This document shows, one piece after another, positions 48,150-60,765 of a DNA stretch of 64,000 nt. The position numbers and the translations under genes were made by a program. Source of the DNA: Torreya grandis (taxonomy: Eukaryota; Streptophyta; Pinopsida; Cupressales; Taxaceae); contig JARHVA010003187.1 in the NCBI GenBank assembly GCA_037957365.1, positions 326,501 through 390,500 on the forward strand, read 5' to 3'. Numbering within the stretch: position 1 is the stretch's first letter; each line of letters begins with the position of its first letter. The notes under the pieces were generated by a model. That model had not been told where the DNA came from. It was given only the letters and a program-made list of their open reading frames with translations, and made no database searches.

Positions 48150-50730
48150 CAACTATATAATCTAATGGTTCATATATACCCATCCAGATGCATCCACACA
48201 GACGGTTCATCAATTGGTATAAAAAGTCAAAAGATATGCTTCCCACTAGCTAATTTTTTCTCCCCTCAAAGATATTTAGATATCAAATAAAATTATCTAC
48301 CATGTCTCCCTCATATTTATTAGTAGAGATTCCTTCAAGGGGTGCTGAGAAGACTCCCTCATGTAACTGTATGAAATGATAGTTCATCTTTACCCTCGTA
48401 GTTCCCCTACAGCTCTCACTTGAAGCTTGTTCTTTTTTATACACTAAAGAAAGAAAATTATCTTCACAGATGCACCTATATGCCTAAAAATATCAATCTT
48501 AGAGGTTAATAGATATCAAATAATGGACATTATAATATTTATATGTCCACCTTATGTATCTATGTAGATAGTTCATCGATTGGGCTAGCAAGTCAAAATG
48601 TAAATCTCCTATTATCCAAATTTTGGTCCTTTGAGAGAGACTTAATTGTAATAGGAAATACAACATCATGTCTCCCTAATTCTAAGTGGGATAGAGTCCA
48701 ATATGGGGTAGTTTTAAGACTCACCCATGTAATTATAGTAACTAATAGTTTGTCTCTATCCCTCACATTTTTATTAGAATGCTTGACTAAAGTTCACTTT
48801 ATTTATACAGTCAAGGATGAGAATATTATCTTTATGGATGCATCAAGTCACTTAAAAACATCAACCCCATGGCCCAATGGATATTTTATAAAATAAATTA
48901 TAGTGTTTGGATGTGTCTACATAGATGGTTATTCGATTGGGTTAGTGATTTAAAAGATACAACTTAAAAGGGCCAATTTTTTTCCCTTAAGTGATATTTT
49001 AATATGAGATAAAAATAATAATCATGTCTCCATAATCCAAAGTGTGAGATAATAATTATTTGGGTGCTCAGAGGACTCAACTATGTAATTGTTCTAATTA
49101 ATAGTTCATATTTACCCCTCATAGTTCTCTTAAAACAATCACCTAAAGTTTGCTTCATTAATACAGTCAAGGACGTGAATAGTCTCTTCAAGTATGTAAA
49201 TAGACACCTAAAATATCAACTTTAGGGCCTGATAAAGAGTGGAAAATGGCCATTCTATCACTTATATGCTCATATAAACATGTTCGCACAAATAGTTTAT
49301 TGATTGATATAATGATTTAAAAGGCATGGTTCCCACTAGATAACTTTTGGTCCTTTAATAGGCATTTAGATATGAGTTGAAACACATTATTATGTCTCCT
49401 TCATCTTGAGTGGGAGAGAAGAATGTAGGTGGTGTTATAAATACTTATCTAAGAAATTATAGTGACTGATGATTTGTCTCTACCCATCACAGTTTTCCTA
49501 AAATGGTCACCCAAAGTTCCCTCTATTTACGCACTCAGGAACAAGATTATTATCTTTAAGGATAAATCTAGTTGCTTGAAACTATAGACCTAAGGCCTGA
49601 TAGAGAGCATATGATAACCATTTGAATGTTTATAGGCCCATTTTGACTTGTCTTCTTAGATGATTCATCCATTGGGCTAATGATTTAAAAGATATGTGAC
49701 CCACTTCCCAACTTTTAGTCCTTTAAGATACATTAAATCTATGAGATAAAATGTTTCTTCATGTCTCCCTCATATTAAGTGGTAAAAAATCATTCGAGGT
49801 CACTTAGAGGAATCATTCATACAACTTTATGAGCTAACGACATATATATTACCCTCACAGTTCTCCTGTGATGCTCATAGAAAGTTCACTTATTTTCTAC
49901 ACCTAGTGATGAGAAGATTGTCATCAGTGATTCATCTAGCTACTTAAAAAATTTAAACATATGGCCTAACAAAGAGTGTATGACAACCATTAAAATTTTT
50001 ATCCACCCATATATATGCATCCACATAGATAGCTTTTTGATTAGTTTAGTGAATCAAATGATATGCCTCTCACTGGGCAACTTTTGGTCCCTCAAGAGGT
50101 AATTGGTTGAAATATAAAACACATCGTCATGTATCACCCATCCTAAGTGGAAAACAATCCTCCTAGGGGTGATCAAATTATTTTATTGTGCAACTTTAGG
50201 ATTTTATGATTCATCTTTACCCCTCAAGATTATCTTATAATGCTCACTCAAAGTTCACTTCATGTCTACACTCAGGGATAAGAAGCTTATCTTCAGGGAT
50301 ACATTCAATCAACTATATATCTAGACCGTAAGGCCCAATAAAGACCATATGGTGGCCATTCCATTATTTATATTCCCATTTGGACATATCTGCATAAATG
50401 ATTTATTGATTTAGGGACAAGAAGCTTCTCTTCAAGATGCATTCAATTTCCTACAAACCTCAACCCTAAGGCTTGATAGAAATCAAATGGTGGTCATTCT
50501 ATTGTTTATATTCTCATTTGGACATGTATGGAAAATTATTTTCTTGATTAGGATAGCAATTCAAAAGATATGTGATGTACTAAGAAAATTTTAGTCTTTT
50601 AAGATACATTTTTTTGCTAGAGAAAATTAGTCACTATGTCTCCCTCATCTCAAGTGGAAAAAAACCTTTTGTGGGTGCTCATATGACTCATGCATACAAC
50701 TTTAAGAGTTTATGACACATTTTTGGATCT
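48150..50730. repeat. tandem array B, ~366 bp monomer, about 7 copies
   Basis: Phase markers at 48,438, 48,804, 49,160, 49,528, 49,896 and 50,265, then about 50,411 after a truncated 146 bp unit. Monomers from 48,804 onward pair one-to-one with those of array A, including the truncated last unit. Array B has one extra full unit and a partial one on the left. A 118-codon plus-strand frame (48,543-48,896) crosses a monomer junction. Confidence 0.9.
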
Positions 50731-50744
50731 ACATAAAGCCAGTT

Positions 50745-52052
50745 ATTAGCTGATTATACATGTTTTAACTTAGGAGAATCCTTACGATAGTGCTTATCAC
50801 CATATTCCCAACATTCAATGATTATTTTAGGTGATATAGGGATAGTATTTTATCCTATGGTAGGTACATGTTGATTTATTTAGGTATTTTTTTCTTAAAA
50901 TACCTTATTTTAGGAAGATTTTGATTTTTAAAGTTCTTATTTTGGCCTTGAAAATTGTTGAAACCACTATTTATCTAGTAAACCTAATGTTTTGATTATA
51001 TTTATTGAAATTATTAGGCACGGGAGAAATATAATTATCCTTAGATTATTTCCTATTAAATTTAAAATATCATCTCACATTTTATCAAGACTTTTCCTTC
51101 TCTTTTACCTGATAATTAGGTTCAATGGTAGCTACCAAAGTTTCTAGATTGGTCATATTAATGTCATGCATAAATATTTATTTCATCTCCAAATTAGAAT
51201 TTATTACTTTGGTTTCCTCATCATTCATATAATTCACATAATGCGTCATATTTAAATACTTATTTTCATACTTAGATTCAAACATATTTTCTTGCTTCAG
51301 TAATTAGAAATCAGTTATGTTTTGTTCCTTAAAATTATCACTTAAATACCTTTTTCTAAAATACCTCTAAAAAATAGGCTAAGTAAGTGTCAAGGGATGA
51401 TATCCATATAAATCATAAATATAGTTCCACCATAATACTAAAACTACAATCATCTAATAATTTTCTACCCTAAATTTCACAATAGAAACTATGTTAAGAA
51501 GGTTAAAGTACTTATACAAGTGTACCAACCATGCATCAACTACATCAGTAGACTCTTCACCTAAAAAGTTAGGTGGCGGAATAGTTTGATTTCCTTGATG
51601 ATGGGGTCAACCACTTTTAAAGGAAACTCTTGGAATACTTGCTCACCTCCCTACACTTAATTTAACCTAGGAAAATATTCATAGGAAACACATTTGACTG
51701 TACTTAATCTATGTTTTTGGGTTACCATCTTACTTTAATGGATGTTTGAGGCTATTAAAATACCATTGAAGACTTATTCATGATTTCTAGCGGGATTACC
51801 ATCAATAGTATTGGAATTAGGTTCCTCATTAATACTACTGGTCATGTTGATGGGAGGTTCCTCATTAATACTACTGGTCATGTTGATGGGAGGTTCCTCA
51901 TTAATAATATTGAGATTATCAATTGGAGGTTCCTCTCTAACTTGACTTTGATTTTGGTCCCCCATAGCCTCTACCTCTACTCTACTCTAACTAGGTTATC
52001 ATTACTTTGCTTTTTTTTTATCGAAAACACCCCCAAATCTTATTCTAACCAT
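50745..52052 (-). pseudogene. Ty3/gypsy gag remnant, block B
   Basis: Paralogue of 9,660-10,927, with the ATG at 52,050-52,052. The knuckle near 50,765-50,805 reads ECWEYGDKHYRKDS: first Cys and His kept, second Cys to Tyr, third Cys to Ser. Block A lost a different combination, so the two copies decayed independently. A duplicated 48 bp segment (GGTTCCTCATTAATACTACT units at 51,829-51,900) is special to this copy. Confidence 0.7.
51829..51924. repeat. 48 bp tandem duplication inside block B gag
   Basis: Two near-identical units with GGTTCCTCATTAATACTACT and GGTCATGTTGATGGGA, plus a third diverged unit. In phase on the minus strand they encode repeats of NEEPPINMTSSI. Block A at 10,740-10,815 has a diverged two-unit form. 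Confidence 0.75.
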
Positions 52053-52129
52053 ATTTAGGTATCGCATAACAAAAACATAGTTAGGTTTCATAAAAAGAGT
52101 TCTTTCTCAAAGTTCCCTAGAGTAAATAC

Positions 52130-52146
52130 CTAGGATCTAATACAAA
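52130..52146 (-). other. primer-binding site, block B gypsy element
   Basis: The minus strand reads TTTTTGTATTAGATCC, diverged from the tRNA-Met type; one G has been lost compared with block A. It lies between the LTR edge (TG at 52,149) and gag. Confidence 0.5.
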
Positions 52147-52148
52147 AA

Positions 52149-53732
52149 TGAAATGACCCATTTTTTTTTTATAAATACCAAATCATCTTGCCATTATGAT
52201 AACTTTCCCAACATGCAATCAAGACAAACTAATCTCTAAAGCATGATCAGGACCAAATTGTATTAGGTCAACTACAAGTAATTAATTAAGGTCAAACTCC
52301 TATAAAGGATTCCATAACAAAGTTGGTCACTTGGTCTATATATTTAGCTTAGGGTGTACCACTGTACTTTTGTGTACTCATAAAATCCAATTTGAATACA
52401 TCTTATGTTCCTTCTGATAGGACCATTTAAAATCCTTAACCTTACATAAGGGGCTCGTGCTTCCTAATAAAGTTTAGGTCAAGGTTCATACTAAAAAAAA
52501 ACATAAAAGCTAAGGATTCTAAGCAAAAAAATTAATAATTTTAACACAATTTTGGGATAATGAAATATAATAAAATAGTTGTATGAATAGTCATTGGCAT
52601 AAAAAGACATTAGAACATTTACATACATTAATTGTACCCTTCATAATTAAATCAAAACAAAAATAAATAAATCTTTGGTGATCACCTAATTGTAATTTTA
52701 CACCCAATCATACCATTTATAATAAAATGAGTTATATATTTAAAATATAGGCTTTGAGTAAGTTAAATGTTACAATTAGTGCTACCTACCTAGATATTAC
52801 AACATTATTGTTGTCATGCCCTGATATCCTTTCTACCTCTAAAGGCACTGATGGAATTGAGTATTCTAAAAAAGAAAGTGGGGAAAAATACATGGGATAA
52901 AGATCTCATCATTAATATTAGGATTTATATTGGTTCAATCCAAGGACCAAGAAGGTTAAACTTTTATTCTCAAAGAATCGTGCTTGTTACCATTGCAGGC
53001 TCTAGATATGTGCAATTCACTTTGAATTATGTACTATTTGAATCAACTTATACTCATAATTTAATACTGAGTCACACCTCACTAATTTATTGAGGGGAGA
53101 AATTTTTAATATTAAAATAAACATCAAAAGGAGGGTAAGGTAGAGCTTGAAAGAGTGTTTCTAGGCCTAGAAAGTGTTAATCCTTCAAGAACTAAGCTAA
53201 GTTCCATACCATAGTTGTAACATTGTATGATAAGTTTCATTGAAGATTATGACTCAATTTTACATAAAGGGGAAAAGTATAAGGAAACATTATATAATTC
53301 TTAATTTATAAACCATTCACAAGTTATCAAAACTCAGTAAGAATATAATAAATAACACATAGTTTATTCAGACATAATCTACAGATTAACACAAAGATCA
53401 CAAATGTTGTAAAGGAAATAAAATGGGTTCATAAAGAGGTTAGAATAACAAATCACATTATAAACACTGATGTCATTAAGTAATAAAGCATTAATTCAAT
53501 TTTATTAGCTTTGACATGTATTCAAGAATTGGAAATGATTGGTAATATTTAACAAATAAACCAAAAATTTTGTAGAAGGTGAGAAATAACATTAAATAAA
53601 TAACATTAATTAAAATAAGTTTATTAATAAAGTTTCCAATCATGGTAGACATTCACAATCCAAACGAGTGAAGGAATAAATAGGTGAAATCCTAGCTCAA
53701 TTTAGCCAGGGTTTTGGGACTAATAATTATTG
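52149..53732 (-). mobile_element. LTR segment of the block B gypsy element
   Basis: Aligns with 11,023-12,155 plus 16,417-16,890 of block A without the copia insertion, so it holds the empty site (single copy of the 33 bp sequence at about 53,232-53,266). Non-coding. Far LTR end not fixed. Confidence 0.5.
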
Positions 53733-53741
53733 ACCTTTCAA
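53733..53741. repeat. left target duplication of the SINE
   Basis: ACCTTTCAA; the right copy is ACCTTCAA (54,206-54,213). Block A has GGCTTTCAA uninterrupted. Confidence 0.7.
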
Positions 53742-54205
53742 TCTCAAGGGTTAGCTCGAGTGGATATGATCAATGATTTTGATCACATAGGTCTCAAGTT
53801 CAATTTATAATTAGTACCCTATGATTCATTAAGGCTTAAAATTATATGTGAAACTTACATTCTAAATTAGCCATGGGACACCTTGAAGTAAGGGTCAAAA
53901 TTATCCATGTGTTCCATGTGGATCATAGTAGGGTGATTCGACTATGGATCATTTAGTGGAAATTATGGACCAAGCCCATCCCTAATAAGCTTAAAATGTA
54001 GATTAAATTTATCTTCAATGTTTAGCTAGAGTGGATAGGATCAATGACTTTGATTTCTTAGGTCTCGAGTTTAATTCCTACCCAACACCCTGTGAAACAT
54101 TGTGGCTTATGGGTAGATGTAAAGCCCAAGGAAATAGAATTAAGTTTCCCTTTGTTGATGGGGAGTCTTCTTTGATTCCTAGGATATAAAAATAAATAAC
54201 TTACA
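53742..54205 (+). mobile_element. dimeric tRNA-derived SINE
   Basis: Two related units in tandem. Unit 1: A box TTAGCTCGAGTGG at 53,751 and B box GGTCTCAAGTTCAATTT at 53,790. Unit 2: A box TTTAGCTAGAGTGG at 54,021 and B box GGTCTCGAGTTTAATTCC at 54,061. Both continue with a shared 'accctRtgaWWcattRWggctta' body. Spacing and boxes fit an RNA polymerase III promoter from a tRNA. The insertion is absent from the same place in block A (about 16,893), which gives clean borders and an 8-9 bp target duplication. The 3' end is A-rich ('aaaaataaataac'). Confidence 0.8.
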
Positions 54206-54649
54206 ACCTTCAAAAATGAAATATAATTATACATTTATGTATATGGATGGGGCTCTCCTCCAAGTAGCATGATATTCCCAATCCTAGGCCATGATGGACA
54301 CTCCAGATTGTTATAACCATATTATTTTCAAAAAAAGATAATGTCCCCCAAAATTTATCTAAAATACACTCAAATTCCCACTTAAATAATATGTTGAGGG
54401 GATACAAATAGAGACCCTCTAAAATATTTGGACTCTGCATCCTTGGATACTAGCATAGTTTCTACTAGGTAAAACTCCTAGTCTAGCTTGTCTAAATTCA
54501 TCAGTGGTTCTCAAAATATTACCTCTGATTGGGCCATTAACCTATGATAAACTTGGATTGGGGCTTCTATGGATATCTTGACCTTTGAAACCTAATTGAT
54601 GCTCCTAGTAGATTGGGTAGATAGTTTTATCAACCCTGGGCCCCAACCT

Positions 54650-57600
54650 TGTTGGCCTTATCCATATTCCTTCTCATGACCTCATTGAAGTGACCTGGGT
54701 GAACTTTGGAATTAATCTTATGTGATAGAGTGCCATCTAAGTGGAATATAATTATTATGTTGAGATTATTAAATTAGGACAATATCCATTTTTTTCCTTC
54801 TAAGGGATCCACTATTGTCTACGTTAGGCTCAACTACTCCTTGATTGCATCTCTAATGATCCTAGCATATATTTGATATAGGCTTAGGTTTAAAGTGGGC
54901 ATTAAATTCAAACTTAGGAACATAATGTGTGCATAATTACTTCTAACTTATTTCAATTTATCTATACTAGAGCAACTCTCTCTAAGGAGGCTTGGGTCCT
55001 TTGAAGATGCATTTTGCTATCTACCAGAGTTGTGACCACCCTTTCCATAAATGAAAAAAGTTATAAGAGGAAGATTGAGCTTATCCAATCAACTCGATCA
55101 TGAAGGAGATATTCACTTGGGATTCTAAGGCTTGAATTTGCTCTTACATATCCTACATAATATTTTTTAACATGTCATGTATAACCCAGAGGACTGAGAT
55201 TAGGTTATTAACGACTTTATCTTCTCTTATCAATGTCCTCACTTTGGTAAGGGATAAGAGATATTGTTGAGTCTACCAAACCATAGGGTTTCTATCCTAG
55301 ATGAATTTTTGGGTGAGAATCCTACACATTTTTATTATGGTGCAGTCAAATTTATTCTGCACATTAGGGTCACCCTATAGATTCATCTCAAGTGCCTATG
55401 ACATTATATTTATTCCCTAGCTATAAGGAGGTGTTGGTGGGGTGATGGAGATGGTTATGATAGGTGGAGGTTGGGATGGAGGGGGAATGGATAAAGTAGA
55501 AGTGATGAAATAGGAAATTAGTAGAAGAGGAGGTGGCATGGGGTTGAAAAGAGGTAAGATGAATGGGGAAGCTGAAGGGAAAATTTATGCCTACCATTAG
55601 ATCTGAGTCAAATTGACCTATGGTCCAATGAATCTAGGAAGAGGGGTAATCATTTTAAAGGAAGAGATTGGCTGGTTAAATCCAAATCCATGTGCACCTA
55701 GGATGATGGAAAATGGTGGCCTTGGAATGATGTGAGGAACCATCAAAAGTGGCACATGAAGAGTATCGAGAGCATATAAGGGAGGCTGAGAGGGAGCAAT
55801 AGGAATTTAAATATAAAGTTAAAGGTGTGCCTCCTTTTATTTATTTATGTTACTCTTCCCATATCATCTTTAGTTGTTACAGTCGATGGATTAGGGGTGG
55901 CAAAGGCCACATGGATTGACTGAGGAATCTATTAGGTAACTATAAGCATAGTTGGAATAGCCTAGGATGCTTGATGTTTACACACATGTATGATTATTAC
56001 TATAGCTATAGTCATATTTGTTGTGGCCAGAATACCTATAAGTATTTAGACCTAGGGTTAAATGAGTGGAAGAAGCATAAAGAGCCCTACTTGTGGGATG
56101 GATGATGAAAATAAAATGAGGAGTTGAGGATGATATGCATGGCTAAGGATAGAGGAAATTTTCTAAATTTAAAGGAAGGTGAAATTGAGAAGATGGGAGG
56201 TACCACCTAAGTGTACTAATAAATAATTAAGAAACTAGGAAGTGTTATGAGAGGTTGTTAGAGAGTGGAGGGAGTAGGGGTAGGGACCTACATGGGCTTT
56301 GACTGCTGGTCCATAATCAAACTTACCTTTGGGTCACTTGAGATGTTACACTAGAGTGGTTAAGTAACCTAAGGTCAATCTACTCGGATTAGATCCAATT
56401 GAGTTTACTTCACCTTGAGATGAACTACTTAAGGCCAAGTTGCTTCAACTAGAGGAGGTTGCGGAGGTGGAGTCAAGGGCCAAGGTACAAGAGGATCTCT
56501 AAGAGAATAAGATGTCAAGGTTCCTTGCATATTTCTCCTATAAATTTTGGGGGAGTCACTTGAACATCCACATCGAGTTGGGTTGATGTGGAAGAGCAAG
56601 GCCAACCTTAGTGGATGGACCAAGCTTATCCTACTTTCATTTCTTTTCCTTATGAGCCTAAATTTAGGTGAACACCTCTTGATCATCTACTAGAATTAGG
56701 TATTTATTATCATCATCCTCAAGCTAGTAGACATAATTAAGGTTGAGATAGGCCTGATACTTGGCCAAGTGAGCCTGTATAAAACTATATGAGTCTTAGT
56801 CCCTATGATATGCCTTGACAAAATGAATGGATTCCTTTTCTACTACCATCTTATACAAAGGGGGAAGCCTCTATAAACATGGTATTAGATGGTGATCAGT
56901 ATGGGTGGGAAGGCCTTTTATTAGTAGATGATGTAGTGCCTAAAGATGCCCTCAACTAGATTATATGTGTTTTCCTACTTTAAGAGCTAGTCTGAGACCT
57001 GATAGGGTATGTGGAGAGGATCCTTAAGATTTCCCACCACCTGAATGATAATATCATCTTTCCAATACTAATAGTCCCCAATGGGAGTGAAAGAGTCATG
57101 GATTTTATTCAAAATTTGAGGCATGGGTACCTCGTTCATGGTCATGTTCACCACCAGGTTGAAGGACTTTCATATCTCTTAGATGTGATTCTGATAATGG
57201 TTGCCTTTTAATTTATATAAAACTACATGGACAACTATGCCCCTAAGAACCCATGCTAGAGAAGTAAAAGGTTTAAATGTGAGCATCCCATAGACCACAT
57301 ATTCCAGGTAGCTCATCATTTATAATTCACCACCTCCCCAATCATCTTCCACTAACGTAATAATGTTGAAATTGATTATCCCTTCCAATTTGAGGACTTA
57401 CTCACCTTGGAGGATTATGTGGAGTAGGGGAATCCATAGGAGGTTGATGATCAAACAATCACTCTCCTTGAATAATTAGTCGAGTAGGATCATCTTAATG
57501 TAACATACCCCTTTGAAGGTGCATATGGTATACGTATTCACATCATCTTGTTGACCCATCTTGCATCAAGTTTCTTGTCCTAGTCTTTCAATATGTCATG

Positions 57601-58027
57601 AATTCATTGAGTTTTAATCTAGGTGGTCACAGTGATCAAATCATACGTGAATGTAAACACTGGGAGGTTATAATATTCATTGAAGGTATATCATGATATG
57701 CCTTTGATTTGATTCTAGGAGTTCAGATAAAAAACCATGTCATGAATACCATTTTATGCCCATTGTTTTGTGACTAAAAATTAATGAATAAGTCAGTGCA
57801 GGGAAAGACCTTTAGCTTAGTTATGACACAGTGTAACCCATACTTATCATAATCCCAAAGTGGATCTTCTAACTTAGTCTCATCTTCATCATTTACAACT
57901 AGGATTTAGGCACTAAGTTGATTGCTTTAAAGGTATCATTGTAGTGCTTGAAATGTGTCAAGACATCCAAGAATGTCATGTCTCTATACTCTAGCTTAGA
58001 GTTTGGGTTCAAGGATGAGATGGCCAT
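54650..58027 (-). pseudogene. unidentified ~3.4 kb decayed ORF, block B copy
   Basis: Paralogue of 17,280-20,731, with the ATG at 58,025-58,027 (MAISSLNPNSKLEYRDMTFL). Readable blocks: LVEDDWGGGEL (about 57,340), MTMNEVPMPQIL, IGDYWYWKDDIIIQVVGNLK (about 57,060), an 85-codon open stretch with a Pro-rich end (56,686-56,429), and HLDGTL with HPGHFNEVMRR (about 54,700). Where block A carries the TG microsatellite this copy reads through normal sequence. Stops and frameshifts throughout. Comparing both copies should recover the ancestral frame. Function unknown. Confidence 0.5.
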
Positions 58028-58645
58028 TGCAACTAGGATGGAATTCTATTATAATAAACATTGATCAAAGGGAGAAAATGGAGGGTGCTGGTAGGAGTAG
58101 AATTTGAGGAAGATATTATAGGAAATTAGGAGCAATAATGGCTAATGAATTCATCTTGAGGAACTTATAGGGATCCACATACTTCTTCTCTACTGATGGA
58201 ATTTGTCATCTCACTTAGCATGAATTCAAATTCAAGCTAGTGGTATGATATTTTCAATTTATTCTCTTAATCTAGACATAAACTCTAAAATCAATATCAC
58301 TCAATGCCTACTAGATTTAGATATTATGATGTGATACTCTAACATTTCTAATCAAGGCCTAGTTTCTCACCTAATTAATTCTTGAAATATGGCAGGCACA
58401 CAACAATATCATCCTCATGGCTTGCTAGTTAGTTCTTAATATGACACATGTACCCTACTAATTGGTACCTATTCCAATGGCCAACACCTAGCCTCAACTT
58501 AGGGATTCATCTTAATATGCATGGGAGAATAAAATGCCGGATGAAAGATGCATGGCATATTTTAATTATCCTTATGAGTCTAATTATATGTTGTTCTAAT
58601 TGCTTTAGTATTTTTGGGCTCCATCCACAAATATAAAAGGAAATT
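58028..58645. other. spacer upstream of the unidentified ORF, block B
   Basis: Non-coding and collinear with 20,732-21,353. Confidence 0.45.
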
Positions 58646-59070
58646 CCATGTGGCATTATGTTTAATTTGGGCACTCATAGGGTCTAAAATCTCTATCAAA
58701 TTTGAGATACTAACATGTCTAATAATGTGCCACATGGCATTATTTCATTTGGTTAGCCTATCTTAGGTTTATACATCTCTATCAAATCTGAGAGACTGAC
58801 ATGTCTAACATTATGTTGACTTCATTGGTTGGATATTAGAAACTCTAACATTTGGGCCACATGGCATTATTTCACTCAATTGAAATCTCCTAAGCTCTGA
58901 TATTTCTTATAGATATGGGAGACTGACCAGTCTAGAAATAATCACCATGGAACTTTCCCATTAGGTTGGGATTTCCCAAGTTTTGACATCCTTGATAGAT
59001 CTTGGAAACTTACCAATCTGATTATGAGGTAACCTAATTGGTTGGGCTCTAACCTCTCTCACATTTTTAG
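58646..59070. repeat. diverged tandem units around CCACATGGCATTATTTCA
   Basis: CCATGTGGCATTATG (58,646), CCACATGGCATTATTTCA (58,730) and again at 58,857. The partner words 'ctctatcaaatYtgaga' and 'acatgtctaa' recur at about 58,690, 58,778, 58,904 and 58,990. Period varies between 86 and 126 bp. The first unit contains the empty target site (GTGGC) of the long copia element. Confidence 0.6.
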
Positions 59071-59594
59071 CAGAGATCCGCATGGTGATCCTTCATTTAA
59101 TCACTCTTCATACAAAAATATTAAAAAATAGACTAAGTAAAAGGAAAATAAATTGAATTAAATTCTTACTCAACTACCAACCAAGCTCATGATGTGCCAT
59201 GTAGGACTCTAGGAATTTAACACTATAGAATATTGAGACTCTTGAAACCTGAATATGGGATAAAAACTATAGAAAAGTTAGTGCCTTAAATATTCTAAGA
59301 AATAAAATGCCTAGTTTATGTTAGGGCTTAGTTAGGACTCAATTACATTAACTTCAAAGGTTACAAGGGTCTTAAAAGGAGACTGACTCACCATTAAACA
59401 TATGTAGTGTGATAGAGAAAACTAGGGGAAATAGGAACTTGATAATTATCTCAGAAAGGAGGTAATTGAAACATGATAAAAAGTCTAGTAAATTTGAGTT
59501 TGATCATTTCAAAGAGGGGTCCCCCATTTTTGGGAAAAAAGGGATGTGTTAGAAACAAAAAAATTACTACTTATATCAATAAAGTGGTGTTAAG
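59071..59594. other. spacer between short repeats and the Tat-like LTR, block B
   Basis: Collinear with 29,080-29,613, including the sequence just before the LTR ('aaagtggtgttaa'), which proves that both Tat-like 5' ends sit in the same ancestral site. Confidence 0.6.
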
Positions 59595-60765
59595 TGTATA
59601 AACACAATACTTTAAAACTTTATCAATTAATGATACTTTCTCTCTTGAAGGAACCCATCAAGTCTTATCCTCTCTTAGTTCACACCTTAAAGGGTGCACT
59701 AGTAAATAGGTGGGAAGGGTTTTCTTGTTTTTCAAGATTTTTTTCCTTATACCTCTACCTAAGACCAACACAAACCCCTCCAATACATTTACCTAAGCTT
59801 TGACACCTCCTTTACACTCTTCTCTAGACAATTCATCACCTCAAATACCCCTTGCCCCAGAAAAAACTTATTTTACCACCTTTATGAATGAAATAAATTG
59901 GGTTGGATTAGATCTAGGAATTAAGCAAATTACAAGACTAAGTCAGCACAACTGACTTAGTCTAGGACCTAGTTACCTGATTTCCTAACTAACTAGATTG
60001 ACTTGTTTGATTACATCAGCTAAAATTTCAAAAGGGTTTAGGGTCAATTTAGGCTATATATATACACATCCTTCACCTCATTTCCAAGAGATAAAATCAT
60101 TCATTTTCCCTTCTTTATCTTCTTATCTACCATTTTACTTGAGTCATTGCTTAGGGTTTTATAGTTCTAGGATAATAGTCTTGTCTTGAGTAAATGTCTT
60201 AGATGAATAGGTGAATTCTTACAACCTAGATATGAACTATATTTGTGATCTTTATGAACCAAAAAAACCTCTTTCAAAGCATTGGTGACCAAGGGAGAGA
60301 TTGAGACTCGATGGGTTCATCTTTACGGTAATTATTCTTTACTCTTACTATTGTTTTTTTAGTAGATATATTTGCATGTATAATGGATAATGAATGTATT
60401 GTCTCTCCTTGCTTAGGATTACCTTTGCATTTACTTGAGTAGGGTTCTTTTTTTCATGTTTATTATTTATGTTTATCCCCATTTATGCCACTAGACTTGG
60501 TGAGCACTATATTATATTTACTTTACTTTATTATTCAATTGAAATATAAAGACCTAACTAGGGTTATTGTGTGGTGTTTCTTTACTAGAGGCTTTATAAC
60601 CCACTAAAGACATGTCATATGATAAGAGATACCTTAGGTAGGTTTAGCAGATCAATATTGGTCATGACCTCAATTATCAGCATATTGATATCCATATAGT
60701 TAGTTGATCTATCTTCTCTGAGGTAGGATTTATTTTTAGGTCATCTTCACTTTTGCTTGCATACA
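59595..60765 (+). repeat. 5' LTR of the Tat-like element, block B copy
   Basis: TGTATAAACA to GCTTGCATACA, 1,171 bp, collinear with 29,614-30,782 at roughly 15-18% difference by eye. Confidence 0.88.

Noticed and set aside
53751..54078. Two possible tRNA genes
   Set aside because: Only A-box and B-box-like parts are present, without acceptor pairing, inside a dimeric insertion with a target duplication. A SINE explains them better.
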